A stretch of DNA of 64,000 nt. Source: Tautonia plasticadhaerens (GTDB lineage: Bacteria; Planctomycetota; Planctomycetia; Isosphaerales; Isosphaeraceae). The stretch spans positions 7,316,001 through 7,380,000 of the forward strand of contig NZ_CP036426.1 of assembly GCF_007752535.1 (NCBI RefSeq), given 5' to 3'. The notes beneath the pieces were generated by a model, which was not told where the DNA came from, ran no database searches, and saw nothing but the letters and a program-made list of their open reading frames with translations. Within the stretch, counting starts at the first letter, position 1. Every line of letters begins with the position of its first letter. Below are positions 29,849-40,803 of this stretch, one piece after another. The position numbers were made by a program, and so were the translations under genes.

Positions 29849-32749
29849 TCAGGCATCCTCGCCGAAGAGGTCTTCGAGGGCGTCGCCGACCGGGTCGGCG
29901 GGGCGGTCGCCCTCCCCCCCGGCCCACCGCCTGCCGACCCCCTCGACGGACGCACCGGAGTCGTCGGGGAAATTGCCTGTGGCCACCAGCCGGAAGAACA
30001 GCGGCGAGAGCACCGGGACCGCCCCCTCGCCGAGCGGGTTGAAGGTGACGGCGACCTCGGGCTCGAGCACCCCGTCGCGGATCGTCCAGGTGCCGGTGAC
30101 CGGGTCATACACGGTCAGGTCGGGACGGGTGTCGCCGTCGTAATCGGAGATGGCGGCGACCTGGCCGTCGTCCGCGTAGCTCACCGGGAAGGCGCCGCTG
30201 AAGTTCGGGGCCTCGCCGGCCGAAGGGAAGATGAACCAGCGGAGATTGCCGCCCAGGTCGGTGATGGAGCGGAAGGTGGCGATGTCGTCCCGCCCGTCGT
30301 CATTGTAGTCGGCCACGACCGGCTGGTCGGCATTCCCGCCGGCGCCGAAGTCGACCGGGAAGCCGCCGATCTTCTGCGAGAATCGGCTGTCATTGGGCCC
30401 CGACGGCAGGACGAACCACTGCGACTGCCCCTCCTTGCCGGGCAGGTCGCTGATCGGCCGGAAGGTGGCGATGTCGGCCCGGTCGTCCCCGTCGAAGTCG
30501 AAGGGGACCGGCAGGTCGACGCCGCCGGGGGCGCCGAAGAGGACGTCGAAGGCGCCGACCTTGGTCTCGAAGCCGTTGGGGTTGGGCATCGACGGCAGGA
30601 TGAACCACTGGGCGTTGCCGGGATTGATGTCGCTGTTGGCCCGGAAGGTGGCGATGTCGGTGGTGCCGTCGCCGTCGTAGTCGGCCGGGGCCGGGCGATC
30701 GAGCACCCCCGGGGCGCCGAAGTCGGCGCGCCGGATCAGGCCCTCCGAGCCCGAGAGCCTGATGAACCAGGACGAGAAGAGCGGGGTTCCCCCGGCCTCG
30801 GCCCCGGCGGTCGGGTCGACCACGGCGACATCGGTCTTGAGGTCACCATCGAAGTCGCCGGCGACGGGGATGACGTCCGAATCGACGCCGGGGATCACGA
30901 GCGTCTCGGTGGGGTTCCCCTGCCGGGCGTACCTGATGGCGAAGACGCCGCCCTGGGCGGGATCGAATCGGTACAGCGCCAGGTCCGCGATCCCGTCGCC
31001 GTCGTAATCCCCGATCAACCGATCGGGCGTGCCGTCGCCGGGGCCGCCGGGGTCTCCCGGGCCGCCGGGATCTCCCGGGCCGCCGGGGTCTCCCGGGCCG
31101 CCGGGGTCTCCCGGGCCGCCGGGGTCTCCCGGGCCGCCGGGGTCTCCCGGGCCGCCGGGGTCTCCCGGGCCGCCGGGGTCTCCCGGGCCGCCGGGGTCTC
31201 CCGGGCCGCCGGGATCTCCCGGGTCGGTACCCGGTGAGAAATCGAGGGTCGCGAAGTAAGTCCCTGACTCGTCCCCCGTGTCGGGCGGCGAGACCCCGGC
31301 GAGGTCGAAGGGCCCCTCATACAACCCGACGACCGAGACGAGGTCGCCGGTCCCCCCGACGAGTTGGGCGACGCCGTCGTTCCCCTCTCCGCCGATCTGG
31401 AGGTGTTGGAGGTAATTGCCGTCGGCGTCGAGCCTCACGACGTACCCATCGCTCAGGCCCCGAGAGGTGACGTTGGCGGTGCCCGCGCCGGGGTCCAGGT
31501 CGAGCGTCCCGTCGAAGGTGCCGCCGAAGGTGATCACCCCGGACGCGTCGAGGGCGAGGCCGATGGGGATGTTCGGGGTCGAGTTGCCGATCAGCCGGGC
31601 CCAGGAGGGGGCCAGGCCGGCGTCCCATCGGGCGACGACGAGGTCGAAATTGCCGGCCCCCGGGAGCGGCTCCGACTGCCCCCCGAGGTCGACCCCGTCG
31701 ATGAAGGGCCCGATCGTCACGACCGACTCGACGGTCTCGCCCGAGGTCAGCAGGGCGACGCTGTTCCACTGGTCGAAGCCGCCCCCCCCGGTGGTGTCGA
31801 CGGCCCGGAATGCCCCCTGGGAGGAGAGGCGGAGCAGGAAGCCGTCGAAGCTGGGGAGCGAGCCGGGGCCCTCGTTGATCGCGCTGGAGCGGAGCTGCTG
31901 GCCGGCGTCGGGGTCGAAGTCGGCCTGGCCCCGGAAGGAGCCGACCATGTAGAGGTCCCCGTCCGCCCCCGGTGCCACGGCCAGGCCCAGGGGGATCGCC
32001 ACATCGCTGCCGGACGTGGATCGGATCGTCTTGGCGAAGTCGAGGCCGCGGTCGGCGTCGAGCTTCACGAGATACAGGTCGTTGGAACCCTCGACCGGGA
32101 GGCTCGCCGGCCCCGGGTCGAGGTCCGTGGTCCCCTCGATGAGCCGACCGATGACGTACGCCGCCCCCTGGGGATCGACGGCGACGAAGGTGGGCCCGGT
32201 GTCGGCGATGTCGGCCGTCGAGCCGGCCAGGCGGACGGCCGAGCCGAAGCCGCCCCCGGCGTCGAGGGTGAGCACGAAGGCCCCCGTGCCCGAGGGCGTC
32301 CGGTCCTCGGTCGGGGACAGATCCAGGTCGACGGCCGGGGTCGACGAGCCGACGGCCACCAGCTCGCCCGACGGGCCGGCGGCCAGGCCGGTGAGCGAGA
32401 ACTGGGCGTTGTCGTTGACGGGGGCCGGCACCGTGATCGTCCGGACCCAGAGCAACGCGCCGGAGGCGGAATACTTGGCGAAGAAGGCGTCCCCCACGGG
32501 GTCGCCGCCGGTGTCGCCGTCCCGGATCACCTGGCCGACCCCGGGGTCGAAATCGACCTGGCCCCGGAACCGTCCGCCGAGGAAGAGGTTGCCGTCGGCA
32601 TCCGTCGCGACCTGGGCCCCGCTGACCTGGGGAGGGCCGTCGAGCGTCCCCAGCAGCGGGACGCCGATCTCGCCGGCGAGCAGCGTGCGCGCCTCGAGCC
32701 ATTCCACCCGGGCCGATCGCCTCGCCCGCCTGCGGTTCGCTGAATCCAT
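29849..32749 (-). CDS. Large surface protein: LEPR-XLL tag, collagen-like repeat, FG-GAP/VCBS repeats
   Basis: I start at the ATG 32747-32749 ([26 protein letters not shown]), giving 966 residues with the LEPR-XLL-like export tag at the N-terminus; the frame is open much further upstream, antisense to nusA, but that part is shadow. Residues about 30-500 are beta-propeller-like repeats of the SBBP type ([22 protein letters not shown]). Residues about 510-570 are a collagen-like (GDPGGP)n stretch. The C-terminal part carries repeated DYDGDGxxD / DFDGDxxxD calcium-binding units (FG-GAP/VCBS). It is probably a calcium-stabilised cell-surface or secreted protein. A promoter with an internal palindrome lies at 32939-32967. 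Confidence 0.85.
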   Translation of the reverse strand: MDSANRRRARRSARVEWLEARTLLAGEIGVPLLGTLDGPPQVSGAQVATDADGNLFLGGRFRGQVDFDPGVGQVIRDGDTGGDPVGDAFFAKYSASGALLWVRTITVPAPVNDNAQFSLTGLAAGPSGELVAVGSSTPAVDLDLSPTEDRTPSGTGAFVLTLDAGGGFGSAVRLAGSTADIADTGPTFVAVDPQGAAYVIGRLIEGTTDLDPGPASLPVEGSNDLYLVKLDADRGLDFAKTIRSTSGSDVAIPLGLAVAPGADGDLYMVGSFRGQADFDPDAGQQLRSSAINEGPGSLPSFDGFLLRLSSQGAFRAVDTTGGGGFDQWNSVALLTSGETVESVVTIGPFIDGVDLGGQSEPLPGAGNFDLVVARWDAGLAPSWARLIGNSTPNIPIGLALDASGVITFGGTFDGTLDLDPGAGTANVTSRGLSDGYVVRLDADGNYLQHLQIGGEGNDGVAQLVGGTGDLVSVVGLYEGPFDLAGVSPPDTGDESGTYFATLDFSPGTDPGDPGGPGDPGGPGDPGGPGDPGGPGDPGGPGDPGGPGDPGGPGDPGGPGDPGGPGDPGGPGDGTPDRLIGDYDGDGIADLALYRFDPAQGGVFAIRYARQGNPTETLVIPGVDSDVIPVAGDFDGDLKTDVAVVDPTAGAEAGGTPLFSSWFIRLSGSEGLIRRADFGAPGVLDRPAPADYDGDGTTDIATFRANSDINPGNAQWFILPSMPNPNGFETKVGAFDVLFGAPGGVDLPVPFDFDGDDRADIATFRPISDLPGKEGQSQWFVLPSGPNDSRFSQKIGGFPVDFGAGGNADQPVVADYNDDGRDDIATFRSITDLGGNLRWFIFPSAGEAPNFSGAFPVSYADDGQVAAISDYDGDTRPDLTVYDPVTGTWTIRDGVLEPEVAVTFNPLGEGAVPVLSPLFFRLVATGNFPDDSGASVEGVGRRWAGGEGDRPADPVGDALEDLFGEDA
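31041..31229 (-). repeat. Tandem 18-base repeat, about 10 copies, encoding GDPGGP
   Basis: The segment TCTCCCGGG recurs every 18 bases from 31053 to 31215 (ten times) with almost no variation; a few units have A instead of G in GGATCTC versus GGGTCTC. On the coding strand each unit encodes Gly-Asp-Pro-Gly-Gly-Pro, a collagen Gly-X-Y pattern. The near identity implies recent expansion or homogenisation. Confidence 0.92.
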
Positions 32750-32938
32750 CGGTGTTCCTCTCGGTAATCCGAACTGGGTCGCACGACCATCGGGGGTCCT
32801 GGGCGGGTCGGTCAGGTCGCCCGCCAGGGCCGCCCGGGGGGGCGGGGGAGTTCGCCGAACGGCATGAATCGGGGTGGCCGGGACCGGTCGACGCGGGGTG
32901 GGTGATGAGGGCTCTCGCCGGGCCGATCCAGGAGGATA

Positions 32939-32967
32939 AGCGTATCGTATCATTTGATACCGGGCAA
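32939..32967 (-). promoter_or_regulatory. Promoter with operator-like palindrome in the spacer
   Basis: On the minus strand TTGCCC (32962-32967) and TACGCT (32939-32944) are spaced by 17 bases. The spacer contains GTATCA-AA-TGATAC (32947-32960), a 6+6 inverted repeat centred between the two boxes, where a dimeric repressor could block the polymerase. It lies about 190 bases upstream of the surface-protein start. In the divergent gap 32750-33379 the only other recognisable element is the nusA promoter. Confidence 0.45.
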
Positions 32968-33070
32968 GTTTGGGGGACGAGGGCGGCGTTGCAAACACGA
33001 AACATCGCCCGGCGACGGCCCGGGGAGCCCGGCGGCCCGGCGGCGGGGGCGGGCCGGTCGCTGGTGAGGC

Positions 33071-33100
33071 TTGACAGGGGATCGAGCCGAGGGTTACAGT
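33071..33100 (+). promoter_or_regulatory. Strong sigma-70 promoter for nusA-infB
   Basis: A perfect TTGACA (33071-33076) and TACAGT (33095-33100) are spaced by 18 bases. The resulting leader to the nusA start is about 270 bases and contains no convincing gene. In many bacteria nusA operons are autoregulated through a structured leader, which would fit but is not shown here. Confidence 0.6.
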
Positions 33101-33379
33101 GTCTGCAATGGGCCGGGGTGCAGCCGATGCGCCCTGGTTCGGGGTCGGGGGACGCATCCGGTCTCGGGTTGCTTCGGCCGCGGGGCACTGCGGCGACGGT
33201 TGTCGAGGCCGTTCGCCCGGCCCGGGTTTCGAAGCGACCGAGGTCCAGCGACGCTGCGATTGCGGCGTCCGGTCGCACCACGGTGGTCGGGCCCGATTGA
33301 GCCCCGCCCATCGTCGAGCACCGGAGGGCCGGGCCGCCGCCGCATCGGCCGGCCTGGCGACTCGCGTCGGAGGAGTCGG

Positions 33380-35128
33380 ATGAGCGTCGATCTGGTCCGG
33401 ATCGTGGACAGCATCCACCGCGAGAAGAACATCCCCAAGGAAGTCCTCTTCGAGGGGTTGCAGTCCGCGCTGGCCACTGCCGCCCGCAAGCATTACCCCG
33501 ACGCGGCGGACATCACCGTCACGATCGACCCGGACACCGGCCGGATCGCCACCGTCAAGGACGGCGAGCCGGTCGAGCCGCCGGACTTCGGCCGGATCGC
33601 CGCCCAAACGGCCAAGCAGGTGATCATCCAGAAGATCCGGGAGGCCGAGCGCGACACCCTCTTCGACGAGTTCGACGTGCTCCGGGGCGAGATGGTCACC
33701 GGCACGATCCAGCGGTTCGAGGGGGGGGCCGTCACCGTCAACCTGGGCAAGACCGACGGCCTGCTGCCCCGCTCCGAGTCGATCCCCGGCGAGAGCCACC
33801 ACCCCGGCGAGCGGGTCCGGGCCATCGTGCTGGACGTCCGCAAGGTCGGCCAGCGCGTGAAGATCATCCTCAGCCGGACGCACCCGGACTTCGTCCGACG
33901 CCTCTTCGAGCTGGAGATCCCCGAGATCGCCGACCAGACGATCCAGATCCGGGCCCTGGCCCGGGAGGCCGGCTACCGCTCCAAGGTGGCCGTCAGCTCG
34001 CTGGACCAGAAGGTCGACGCGGTCGGTGCCTGCGTCGGCGTGCGGGGGACCCGGATCAAGAACATCGTCGACGAGCTGGGGGGGGAGCGGATCGACATCG
34101 TCCGCTGGAACGACGCCCTGCAAGTGCTCATCCCCAACGCCTTGCAGCCGGCCGAGATCGAGGAGGTCTTGCTCTGCAACCTCCTGGGCCGGGCGATCGT
34201 CCTGGTCCGCGACGACCAGCTGTCGCTGGCCATCGGCCGGCGGGGCCAGAACGTCCGGCTGGCGTCGAAGCTCGTCGGCTGGGACATCGAGATCATGACC
34301 AGCGAGGAGCTGGACGAGCTGATCGACAAGGCCGTCGGCCAGTTCTCCGCCCTGGAGGGTTGCGACGCGGACCTGTCCAACCGGCTGGTCGAGCAGGGGA
34401 TCCTCAGCTACGACGACCTGTCGATCATGGAGATCGACGACCTGGTGAACACGATCGAGGGATTGGACGAAGAACTGGCACGAGGGTTGGTTTCCCAGTC
34501 CGAGCAGCTGGCCGAGCAGGCCGAGCAGGACGACCTGCCCCGCCGCAAGGGTGCCCGGGCGACCCCGGCCGCCCCCGTCCCGGAGGCCGAGGGCGCCGCC
34601 GAGGCCGGCTCGTTCTCGATCGAGGATCTGGCCGGCGAGCCCCCGATCGGGGAGGCCGCGGACTCGGGGATCGAGCCCCCCGACGGCCTGGCCGCTTCGG
34701 ATGAGCCGGTCGACGCGGACGCGGACCCCGACCCGGCCACCGACCCCGACGCCCTGGACGACGACGGCTCCCGCGAGGACGCCGGTCACGACGAGGAGCC
34801 GGCCGAGCAGGAGGCCGCCTACGGATCGCACGACATCGACCTGGCCGACGAGGCCGGGCACGTCGAGCACCGGGGGCACGAGGTCACCCACCCGCCGATC
34901 GACGAGGAGAACCCCGAGGAGGACGAGGACCGGACGCCCGACATCGGCGTCGGTACCGTCCTTGCATCATCCCGAGCCGAGGAGGGCCCCGACGCCGGCG
35001 ACGAATCGTCGGAGGAGGACCGCCCGGCCCCCCCGATCCCCGACCCCGATGCCCCGGCGGCCGACGAGGCCGAGACCCCGGGGCCGGACTCTCCGGAGCG
35101 CCCCGCGATGGACCCGAATCAGCCATGA
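33380..35128 (+). CDS. nusA: Transcription termination/antitermination factor NusA
   Basis: The ATG at 33380 follows GGAGGAG by four bases. The 582-residue protein has the NusA N-terminal domain (1-125), an S1 domain (about 130-200, [26 protein letters not shown]), KH1 ([19 protein letters not shown]), KH2 ([20 protein letters not shown]) and a helix-hairpin-helix-like segment. A long acidic Asp/Glu/Pro-rich tail of about 170 residues has no homologous domain that I can see. NusA binds RNA polymerase and controls pausing and termination. The usual upstream partner rimP is absent. Confidence 0.96.
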   Translation: MSVDLVRIVDSIHREKNIPKEVLFEGLQSALATAARKHYPDAADITVTIDPDTGRIATVKDGEPVEPPDFGRIAAQTAKQVIIQKIREAERDTLFDEFDVLRGEMVTGTIQRFEGGAVTVNLGKTDGLLPRSESIPGESHHPGERVRAIVLDVRKVGQRVKIILSRTHPDFVRRLFELEIPEIADQTIQIRALAREAGYRSKVAVSSLDQKVDAVGACVGVRGTRIKNIVDELGGERIDIVRWNDALQVLIPNALQPAEIEEVLLCNLLGRAIVLVRDDQLSLAIGRRGQNVRLASKLVGWDIEIMTSEELDELIDKAVGQFSALEGCDADLSNRLVEQGILSYDDLSIMEIDDLVNTIEGLDEELARGLVSQSEQLAEQAEQDDLPRRKGARATPAAPVPEAEGAAEAGSFSIEDLAGEPPIGEAADSGIEPPDGLAASDEPVDADADPDPATDPDALDDDGSREDAGHDEEPAEQEAAYGSHDIDLADEAGHVEHRGHEVTHPPIDEENPEEDEDRTPDIGVGTVLASSRAEEGPDAGDESSEEDRPAPPIPDPDAPAADEAETPGPDSPERPAMDPNQP

Positions 35129-35342
35129 TCCCCGCGACGGTCCCACCCCGACCGCCGCGGGCCGGCCGAGTCGCCCCCACCGCCATCACCGCCCCCTCCT
35201 GAGCGTCGCCCCGGGCCCCGCCCGGCCGCGACGCGGCCCGGAGGCCCGGGAAATTGGCCTGGCACGACCGGTCGGCCGAGACCACAATACCGACCGGGCC
35301 GCCCCCAAGGGCCGGGGGCTGCCGAGCCATGAGGAGGAGCCG

Positions 35343-38300
35343 TTGTCCGCGAACAAGATGCGTGTCCACGAGTTGGCGAAGGAACTCGGTCTGGAGAAGG
35401 CCAAAGACTTGATCGAGCGGATCCAAGAATGGGGCCTGGACGTCAAGCCGAGCCCGGCGGCCGGGGTCGATGAGGAAACGGCCGACGAGATCCGTCGGCG
35501 GATGATCGCCTCCCCCGCGGCGCCCTCGACCGGCGCCGACCAGGCCACCCCCACCCCCACACCCCCCCGATTGCCCGCATCGGCCGCATCGGCCGCGGAG
35601 TCGACCCCCGAGACCCCGACCGCGGAGGCCCCCGCCATCAGCTCGACCGCCGCCTCCCCCCGGACCCAGGGCTCCCCCGCCCCGACTTCGCCGTCCAGCC
35701 AGGCGCAGGCGGACGCGCCCCAGGCGCCGCCGACGCCCCCGCCTTCGCAGAAGGCCCCCGCCCGCCCGGCCGAGCCGGCCCCCCGAGCCGGGGCCTCGCT
35801 GGCCCAGCCGCCGGCCGGTTCCGCCCCCCGCCCCTCGCAGCCCCCGCCGATGTCACAGACGCCCCCGGCCCCGTCGTCTCGACAGGCCGGCCCCCTCGCC
35901 GGGCACACCCGAGGGGGCGGCACCGGCCATCGGCCCTCCGGCCCGGCCCAGGCCGGCCCCCAGGGCGGGGCCGAGCCCCGGCCCCGGCCCGGCTCCGGCC
36001 AGGGCCCCCAGTCGGGCCGGCCCCTGGATCGCAGCGACTACATCGGCCCGGCCGGCACCCGCCATGCCGCGCCGGGTCGCCCCGGCCAATCCCCGTCCCC
36101 CCGCAGGCCCGGCGATTCGGGCGACTCCGGCCGCCGCGAGGGGCCCAGGCCGGGCGGCCGCCCCCTGCCCCCGGTCGCCAGCGGCGGCGGCGGACGCCCC
36201 CTGCCCCCGGTCGCCCCGCCCTCGGGACCGCCGAAGCGGGGCGACGGTCCCCGGCCCGGCGGCGGCCCGGCCTCCGGTGGCAACGCCCAGCCGAAGCAGC
36301 GCTTCACCCGGGAGGAGATGCTGGAGCTGATGCGTCGCGGGCAGCTGCCCACGACGCCCCCCCCCGCCGGCCGTGAAGGAGCCCGGGGCCCGCTGCCCAC
36401 CGGCCCGCTGCCCACCGGCCCGCTGCCCACCGGCCCGACCGCCCGGGGCCCGATCCCCGGGGCCCCGGCCCGGAAGTCCGGCTCCGACTTCGAGGAGGAG
36501 GATCGCAAGGGCAAGGGCGGCCCCGGCGGCGGACGCTTCGGCGGCGGCGGCGGCCCCGGTGCCGGCACCGGCGGCGGCGCCACCGACCGCGCCGCCCGCC
36601 GCAAGGCCCGCCAGGAACGCGCCAAGGACCGCGTCGTCTCGCCGGTCCCCGCGGCCGCGCTGCTCGACTCCGACGACGACGGCGGCCGTCGCCGCGGCCC
36701 CAAGCGGCACAAGAGCCGGGGCCCGGCCATCGCCCCGAGGAAGACCGCGGCGGAGATCGAGCCGCCGATCACCCTCCGGTCGCTCTCCGAGGCCATCGGC
36801 ATCAAGGCCAACCAGTTGATGCGGCGGATGATGGACCTCTCCGGCCAGCTGGTGACCATCAACACCTCCCTCGAGGAGGACGCGGCCATCGAGCTGGCGA
36901 TGGAGTTCGGGGTCGAGCTGTCGATCGCCCGCGAGGACACCGCCGAGGACGAGTTCGACCGGCTCCTCGAAGGCGCCCGGGCCGCCGAGACGGCGCCCGA
37001 GCACCTGCAGGCCCGCCCCCCGATCGTCACCATCCTCGGCCACGTCGACCACGGCAAGACCTCGCTGCTGGACTACATCCGCAAGGCCAACGTCGTGGCC
37101 AGCGAGACCGGCGGCATCACCCAGCACATCGGCGCCTACCAGGTCGAGCAGGACGGCAAGCCGGTGACCTTCGTGGACACCCCCGGCCACGAGGCCTTCA
37201 CGGCCATGCGGGCCCGGGGGGCCAACGTCACCGACATCGCCGTGGTGGTGGTCGCGGCCGACGACGGCGTGATGCCCCAGACCAGGGAGGCGATCTCCCA
37301 CGCCAAGGCCGCCGGGGTGCAGATCGTCGTCGCCCTGAACAAGATCGACCTGCCCGGGGTCGAGGCCAACGTCAACCGGATCCTGGGCGAGCTCAGCGCC
37401 GAGGGGCTGATCCCCGAGGAGTACGGCGGCGACGTGCCGGTGGTCCGCACCTCGGCCGTCTCCGGCCTGGGGGTCGACGACCTGATCGCGACGCTCGCGG
37501 CGATCGCCGAGGTCTACGAGTACAAGGCCAACCCCGACCGCCCTGCGACCGGGACCTGCCTGGAGGCCGAGATCAGCGAGGGCCGCGGCGTGATCGCCAC
37601 GGTGCTCGTGCAGGACGGCACCCTCCGGGTGGGCGACGCCCTGGTTTGCGGCGAGGGGTTCGGCCGCGTCCGGGCCCTGTTCGACGACAAGGGCCGCCCG
37701 ATCCAGGAGGCCGGGCCGAGCACCCCGGTCGAGATCTCCGGCCTCGACGCCGTGCCGACCGCCGGCGAGAAATTCGCCGTGCTCGAGGAGATCGGCGACG
37801 CCCGGGAGGTCGCCGAGACCCGCCGGACCCGCTCCCGGGGGGTCAACCTCGGCGAGGTCAAGGCCGTCACGCTGGAGAACCTCTACAGCAAGATGGCCGA
37901 GCAGAAGATCAAGAGCCTGAACGTCATCCTCAAGGCGGACGTGCAGGGCTCGCTCGAGGCCCTCTTCAAGGAGATCGAGAAGCTCGAGAACGACGAGGTG
38001 CCCGTCCGGATCCTCCACAAGGGGGTCGGCGGCATTACGGAGAGCGACGTGATGCTGGCCGACGCCAGCGAGGCGATCGTCATCGGCTTCCGGGTCGCCC
38101 CGGAGGACCGGGCCGTGAGCCTGGCCGAGGAGAAGTCGATCGACATCCGCCGATACGACATCATCTACCAGGTCTCCGACGAGATCAAGCAGGCCATCGA
38201 GGGCCGCCTGGAGCCGGAGATCAAGGAGGTGCACCTCGGCCGCGCCGCCGTCCGCCAGGTCTTCAAGATCTCCCGGGGCGGGGCCGGCACCGTGGCCGGT

Positions 38301-38528
38301 TGCTTCGTCACCCAGGGGACCATCGAGCGCAACGCCCAGGCCCGGATCATCCGCGAGGGCCGGGAGATCTACAAGGGTGCCATCGAGGCGCTCCGGCGCT
38401 TCAAGGACGACGTCAAGGAGGTCCGCGAGAACTTCGAGTGCGGCATCAAGATCGCCAAGTACGACGACATCAAGGTCGACGACGTGATCGAGGCCTACCG
38501 CATCGAGGTCATCCGCCGGACCCTCTGA
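35343..38528 (+). CDS. infB: Translation initiation factor IF-2
   Basis: A TTG (35343) is chosen because GAGGAGGAG (35329-35337) lies five bases before it; the next ATG (35358) is too far from that site. The protein is 1061 residues: an IF2-N module ([20 protein letters not shown]), a Pro/Gly/Ala-rich linker of about 400 residues with short repeats (PLPTG three times, RPLPPV twice), a second IF2-N module ([20 protein letters not shown]), then the G domain from about 560 with [29 protein letters not shown] and NKID, and domains II-IV. It brings initiator tRNA to the ribosome. Confidence 0.97.
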   Translation: MSANKMRVHELAKELGLEKAKDLIERIQEWGLDVKPSPAAGVDEETADEIRRRMIASPAAPSTGADQATPTPTPPRLPASAASAAESTPETPTAEAPAISSTAASPRTQGSPAPTSPSSQAQADAPQAPPTPPPSQKAPARPAEPAPRAGASLAQPPAGSAPRPSQPPPMSQTPPAPSSRQAGPLAGHTRGGGTGHRPSGPAQAGPQGGAEPRPRPGSGQGPQSGRPLDRSDYIGPAGTRHAAPGRPGQSPSPRRPGDSGDSGRREGPRPGGRPLPPVASGGGGRPLPPVAPPSGPPKRGDGPRPGGGPASGGNAQPKQRFTREEMLELMRRGQLPTTPPPAGREGARGPLPTGPLPTGPLPTGPTARGPIPGAPARKSGSDFEEEDRKGKGGPGGGRFGGGGGPGAGTGGGATDRAARRKARQERAKDRVVSPVPAAALLDSDDDGGRRRGPKRHKSRGPAIAPRKTAAEIEPPITLRSLSEAIGIKANQLMRRMMDLSGQLVTINTSLEEDAAIELAMEFGVELSIAREDTAEDEFDRLLEGARAAETAPEHLQARPPIVTILGHVDHGKTSLLDYIRKANVVASETGGITQHIGAYQVEQDGKPVTFVDTPGHEAFTAMRARGANVTDIAVVVVAADDGVMPQTREAISHAKAAGVQIVVALNKIDLPGVEANVNRILGELSAEGLIPEEYGGDVPVVRTSAVSGLGVDDLIATLAAIAEVYEYKANPDRPATGTCLEAEISEGRGVIATVLVQDGTLRVGDALVCGEGFGRVRALFDDKGRPIQEAGPSTPVEISGLDAVPTAGEKFAVLEEIGDAREVAETRRTRSRGVNLGEVKAVTLENLYSKMAEQKIKSLNVILKADVQGSLEALFKEIEKLENDEVPVRILHKGVGGITESDVMLADASEAIVIGFRVAPEDRAVSLAEEKSIDIRRYDIIYQVSDEIKQAIEGRLEPEIKEVHLGRAAVRQVFKISRGGAGTVAGCFVTQGTIERNAQARIIREGREIYKGAIEALRRFKDDVKEVRENFECGIKIAKYDDIKVDDVIEAYRIEVIRRTL

Positions 38529-38556
38529 GCCCGCCCGATCGATCGGCCGCCGGCCT

Positions 38557-38587
38557 CGCCCTGCCCGGAATGAATCCGGGCAGGGCG
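38557..38587 (+). terminator. Hairpin between infB and rbfA
   Basis: CGCCCTGCCCGGA (38557-38569) and TCCGGGCAGGGCG (38575-38587) form a perfect 13-bp stem with loop ATGAA. No T-run follows. It could end the nusA-infB message or reduce readthrough into rbfA. Confidence 0.55.
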
Positions 38588-38645
38588 GGGCCGTGGCGGT
38601 CCGGCCCCCACCCTTCCCCGTGATCCGCACCGCCCGAGGCCCCCC

Positions 38646-39125
38646 ATGTCCTCGCACCGCATCGAGCGCCTGAATGAGGCCGTCCGAGAGGTCGTCGCCT
38701 CGGCCGTGCTCTTCGAGGTCGCCGACCCGAGGATCAAGGGGGTCACGGTACTGAACGCCGAGGTCGCCGCCGACCTGAAGCACGCCACCGTCTTCGTCTC
38801 GGTCATGGGGGACGAGGGCAAGCAGAGGCTGGCACTCCGGGGGCTGAAGTCGGCCTGCGGCTTCCTCCAATCCCGGCTGGCCGCCCGGCTGAAGACCCGG
38901 TACACGCCGATCCTCCGCTTCGAGCTGGACCAGGGGGTCAAGAAGTCGGTCGCCCTCTCCCGGCTCATCGACGAGACCCTCGCCGCCGATCGCCTCGCCC
39001 GGGGCGAGGTCGACGACCAACCGGGCGACGACCAACCCGCCGAGGAGTCGGCCGAGGCCCTCGACGAGGTCGAGGAAGACGACGACGACTCGTCGACCGG
39101 CCACGACCCCTCCCGGGCGGACTGA
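38646..39125 (+). CDS. rbfA: 30S ribosome-binding factor A
   Basis: The 159-residue protein has the RbfA core (RIERLNEAVREVVASAVLFE; DPRIKGVTVLNAEVAADLKHATVFVSVMG; YTPILRFELDQGVKKS), a KH-like fold that binds 16S rRNA during small-subunit maturation. A 50-residue acidic tail (EVEEDDDDSS) follows the core, unlike the E. coli protein. Its position after infB is the classic order. Confidence 0.93.
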   Translation: MSSHRIERLNEAVREVVASAVLFEVADPRIKGVTVLNAEVAADLKHATVFVSVMGDEGKQRLALRGLKSACGFLQSRLAARLKTRYTPILRFELDQGVKKSVALSRLIDETLAADRLARGEVDDQPGDDQPAEESAEALDEVEEDDDDSSTGHDPSRAD

Positions 39126-39216
39126 CCCGGGCCGATCGATCGGCCGACCGTTCCGATCCGCCCGAGCCCGAGACACCGGACCCGATCCGCACCCGAATCG
39201 AAACCCAGCGACACAC

Positions 39217-40032
39217 ATGGCCGCACCCAGCAAGTCCCAGATCCTCGACAAGATCCATCCGCTGCTGGCCAAGCGCTACAAGCTCGGCCCGCGGGAGGCG
39301 AAGCTGTCGGTGCTGGAGGCGGTCCTCTACGGCATCTGCCACGAGGGCACCACCCGGGAGCAGGCCAACCAGGCGATCAACCGCTTCAAGGACGCCTTCT
39401 TCGATTGGAACGAGTTGCGGGTCAGCTCCGTCGAGGAGATCCAGGACGCCCTGGCCGGCCTCCCCGACCCCGGGGTCAAGGCGCAGCGGCTGAGGAGGTT
39501 CCTCCGGCAGCTCTTCTTCCGGACCTACAAGTTCGAGCTCGACCACCTCGGCAAGAAGCCGCTGAAGGAGTCGATCAAGGCCCTCCAGGAGTTCGAGGCG
39601 ATGAACTCCGATTTCGTGCTGGCCACCGTCGTGCAACAGGCGCTCGGCGGCCACGCGATGCCGGTCGACGAGCCGATCCGACGCTGCCTGGTCCGGCTCG
39701 GGTTCGCCGACGAGGCGACCCCGCCCGAGGCGATCCGGTCGGCCCTGGAGCGGGCCGTCCCCAAGGCGAAGGGCCTGGAATTCGTCGACCTGCTCGAGGA
39801 ACTGGCGCACGACACCTGCGTCGCCGGCGAGCCGGACTGCCCCGAGTGCGTGCTCCTGAAGCAGTGCCCGACCGGCCAGGCTCGAGGCGCCTCGAAGGCC
39901 AAGCCCTCCGCCGCCGCCGGTGCCCCCGCCGAGGCCGACGCCGATCCGGCCCCCACCTCCCGACGCCGCTCTGGCCCCCAGGGCCAGGGCGAGGCCAAGC
40001 CCTCCCGGGGCCGGCCCCCTCGCCCCAAGTAA
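39217..40032 (+). CDS. Endonuclease III-like HhH-GPD protein with 4Fe-4S cluster, catalytic Lys missing
   Basis: The 271-residue protein has the HhH-GPD fold of endonuclease III (residues about 30-200) and a perfect C-terminal iron-sulfur loop, C201-x6-C208-x2-C211-x5-C217. The catalytic Asp can be placed at Asp151 ([10 protein letters not shown]). The hairpin that should read LPGVGRKTA is replaced by [11 protein letters not shown], so the lyase Lys aligns with Phe133 and the Gly turn is lost. It is therefore not an ordinary bifunctional Nth: it may be a monofunctional glycosylase or a binding protein. A Pro/Arg/Ala-rich tail of about 55 residues follows. Confidence 0.8.
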   Translation: MAAPSKSQILDKIHPLLAKRYKLGPREAKLSVLEAVLYGICHEGTTREQANQAINRFKDAFFDWNELRVSSVEEIQDALAGLPDPGVKAQRLRRFLRQLFFRTYKFELDHLGKKPLKESIKALQEFEAMNSDFVLATVVQQALGGHAMPVDEPIRRCLVRLGFADEATPPEAIRSALERAVPKAKGLEFVDLLEELAHDTCVAGEPDCPECVLLKQCPTGQARGASKAKPSAAAGAPAEADADPAPTSRRRSGPQGQGEAKPSRGRPPRPK

Positions 40033-40229
40033 TCCCCCCTCTCGCCCGCCGCTCCCGGCGAATCCCCCCGTTCGGCCGGATCGGTCGGCCCGGGGCCGGC
40101 CCGCGCGCGGCAAGACAACGGCGTTCGTCCTGTTTAACGAACGAAAAATTTCGACAATCTCCTGGACGGACCGGCGGCTTGGACTACAACACCGCCGATC
40201 GGTCGTGTGGGACGCATCCGAGTATAAGC

Positions 40230-40260
40230 TTGCGGACGCGACCGTTCGGAATCAGATAAT
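40230..40260 (+). promoter_or_regulatory. Possible promoter for the fasciclin-domain gene
   Basis: TTGCGG (40230-40235) and GATAAT (40255-40260) are 19 bases apart, with GGAGA (40271-40275) as ribosome binding site eight bases before the ATG at 40283. The upstream region is AT-richer than its surroundings. The spacing is longer than optimal. Confidence 0.35.
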
Positions 40261-40282
40261 TTCACGGCACGGAGAACAACAT

Positions 40283-40765
40283 ATGCGCACGCTCGCCGCC
40301 CTTTCGCTCGCCCTGGTCCTCGGCACCCCCGCCTTCGCCCAGGAGAAGACGATCGTCGAGACCGCCGCCGGCAACGACGCCTTCAGCACGCTGGTCGCCG
40401 CCGTCAAGGCCGCCGACCTGGTCGAGGTCCTCTCCAGCGAGGGGCCGTTCACCGTCTTCGCCCCGACGGACGAGGCCTTCGCCAAGCTGCCCGAGGGCAC
40501 GCTGGAGAGCCTGCTGAAGCCGGAAAACAAGGAGAAGCTGGCGACGATCCTGAAGTACCACGTCGTGCCGGGCAAGGTCATGGCCGCCGACGTCGCCGAG
40601 CTCGACGGCGAGGAGGTCGCCACCGCCGCCGGCCCGAAGGCCACCATCACCGTCGCCGGCAGCACCGTCATGGTCGACAAGGCCAAGGTCGTCAAGACCG
40701 ACATCGAGTGCTCCAACGGCGTGATCCACGTCATCGACTCGGTGATCCTGCCCCCGGCCGAGTGA
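40283..40765 (+). CDS. Exported fasciclin-domain protein
   Basis: The ATG at 40283 begins a signal peptide ([20 protein letters not shown]). The remaining 140 residues form one fasciclin (FAS1) domain with the conserved blocks [17 protein letters not shown] and [10 protein letters not shown], ending [17 protein letters not shown]1 domains mediate adhesion or matrix binding; single-domain secreted versions are common in environmental bacteria. The gene is monocistronic, followed by a strong hairpin. Confidence 0.95.
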   Translation: MRTLAALSLALVLGTPAFAQEKTIVETAAGNDAFSTLVAAVKAADLVEVLSSEGPFTVFAPTDEAFAKLPEGTLESLLKPENKEKLATILKYHVVPGKVMAADVAELDGEEVATAAGPKATITVAGSTVMVDKAKVVKTDIECSNGVIHVIDSVILPPAE

Positions 40766-40803
40766 CCCGATCCGGCCCGACCGCCCCGCACCGTCCGTGA
40801 CCC

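Noticed and set aside
31041-31229. CRISPR-like regular repeat
   Set aside because: The 18-base units are directly adjacent without spacers and encode GDPGGP in frame, so this is a coding tandem repeat.
33099-33383. Possible leader gene of 94 codons upstream of nusA
   Set aside because: It overlaps the nusA start, is Arg/Gly/His-rich and has no ribosome binding site.
32750-34891. Antisense frame opposite nusA continuing the surface-protein gene upstream (1680 codons in all)
   Set aside because: The part above 32749 is antisense to nusA, low in complexity and Arg/Gly/Asp-rich. The LEPR-XLL tag and signal-like start at 32749 mark the real N-terminus.
35853-39272. Antisense open frame of 1139 codons opposite infB, rbfA and beyond
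   Set aside because: It is a shadow caused by high third-position GC; composition is Gly/Asp/Leu-rich without any domain, while infB on the other strand is certain.
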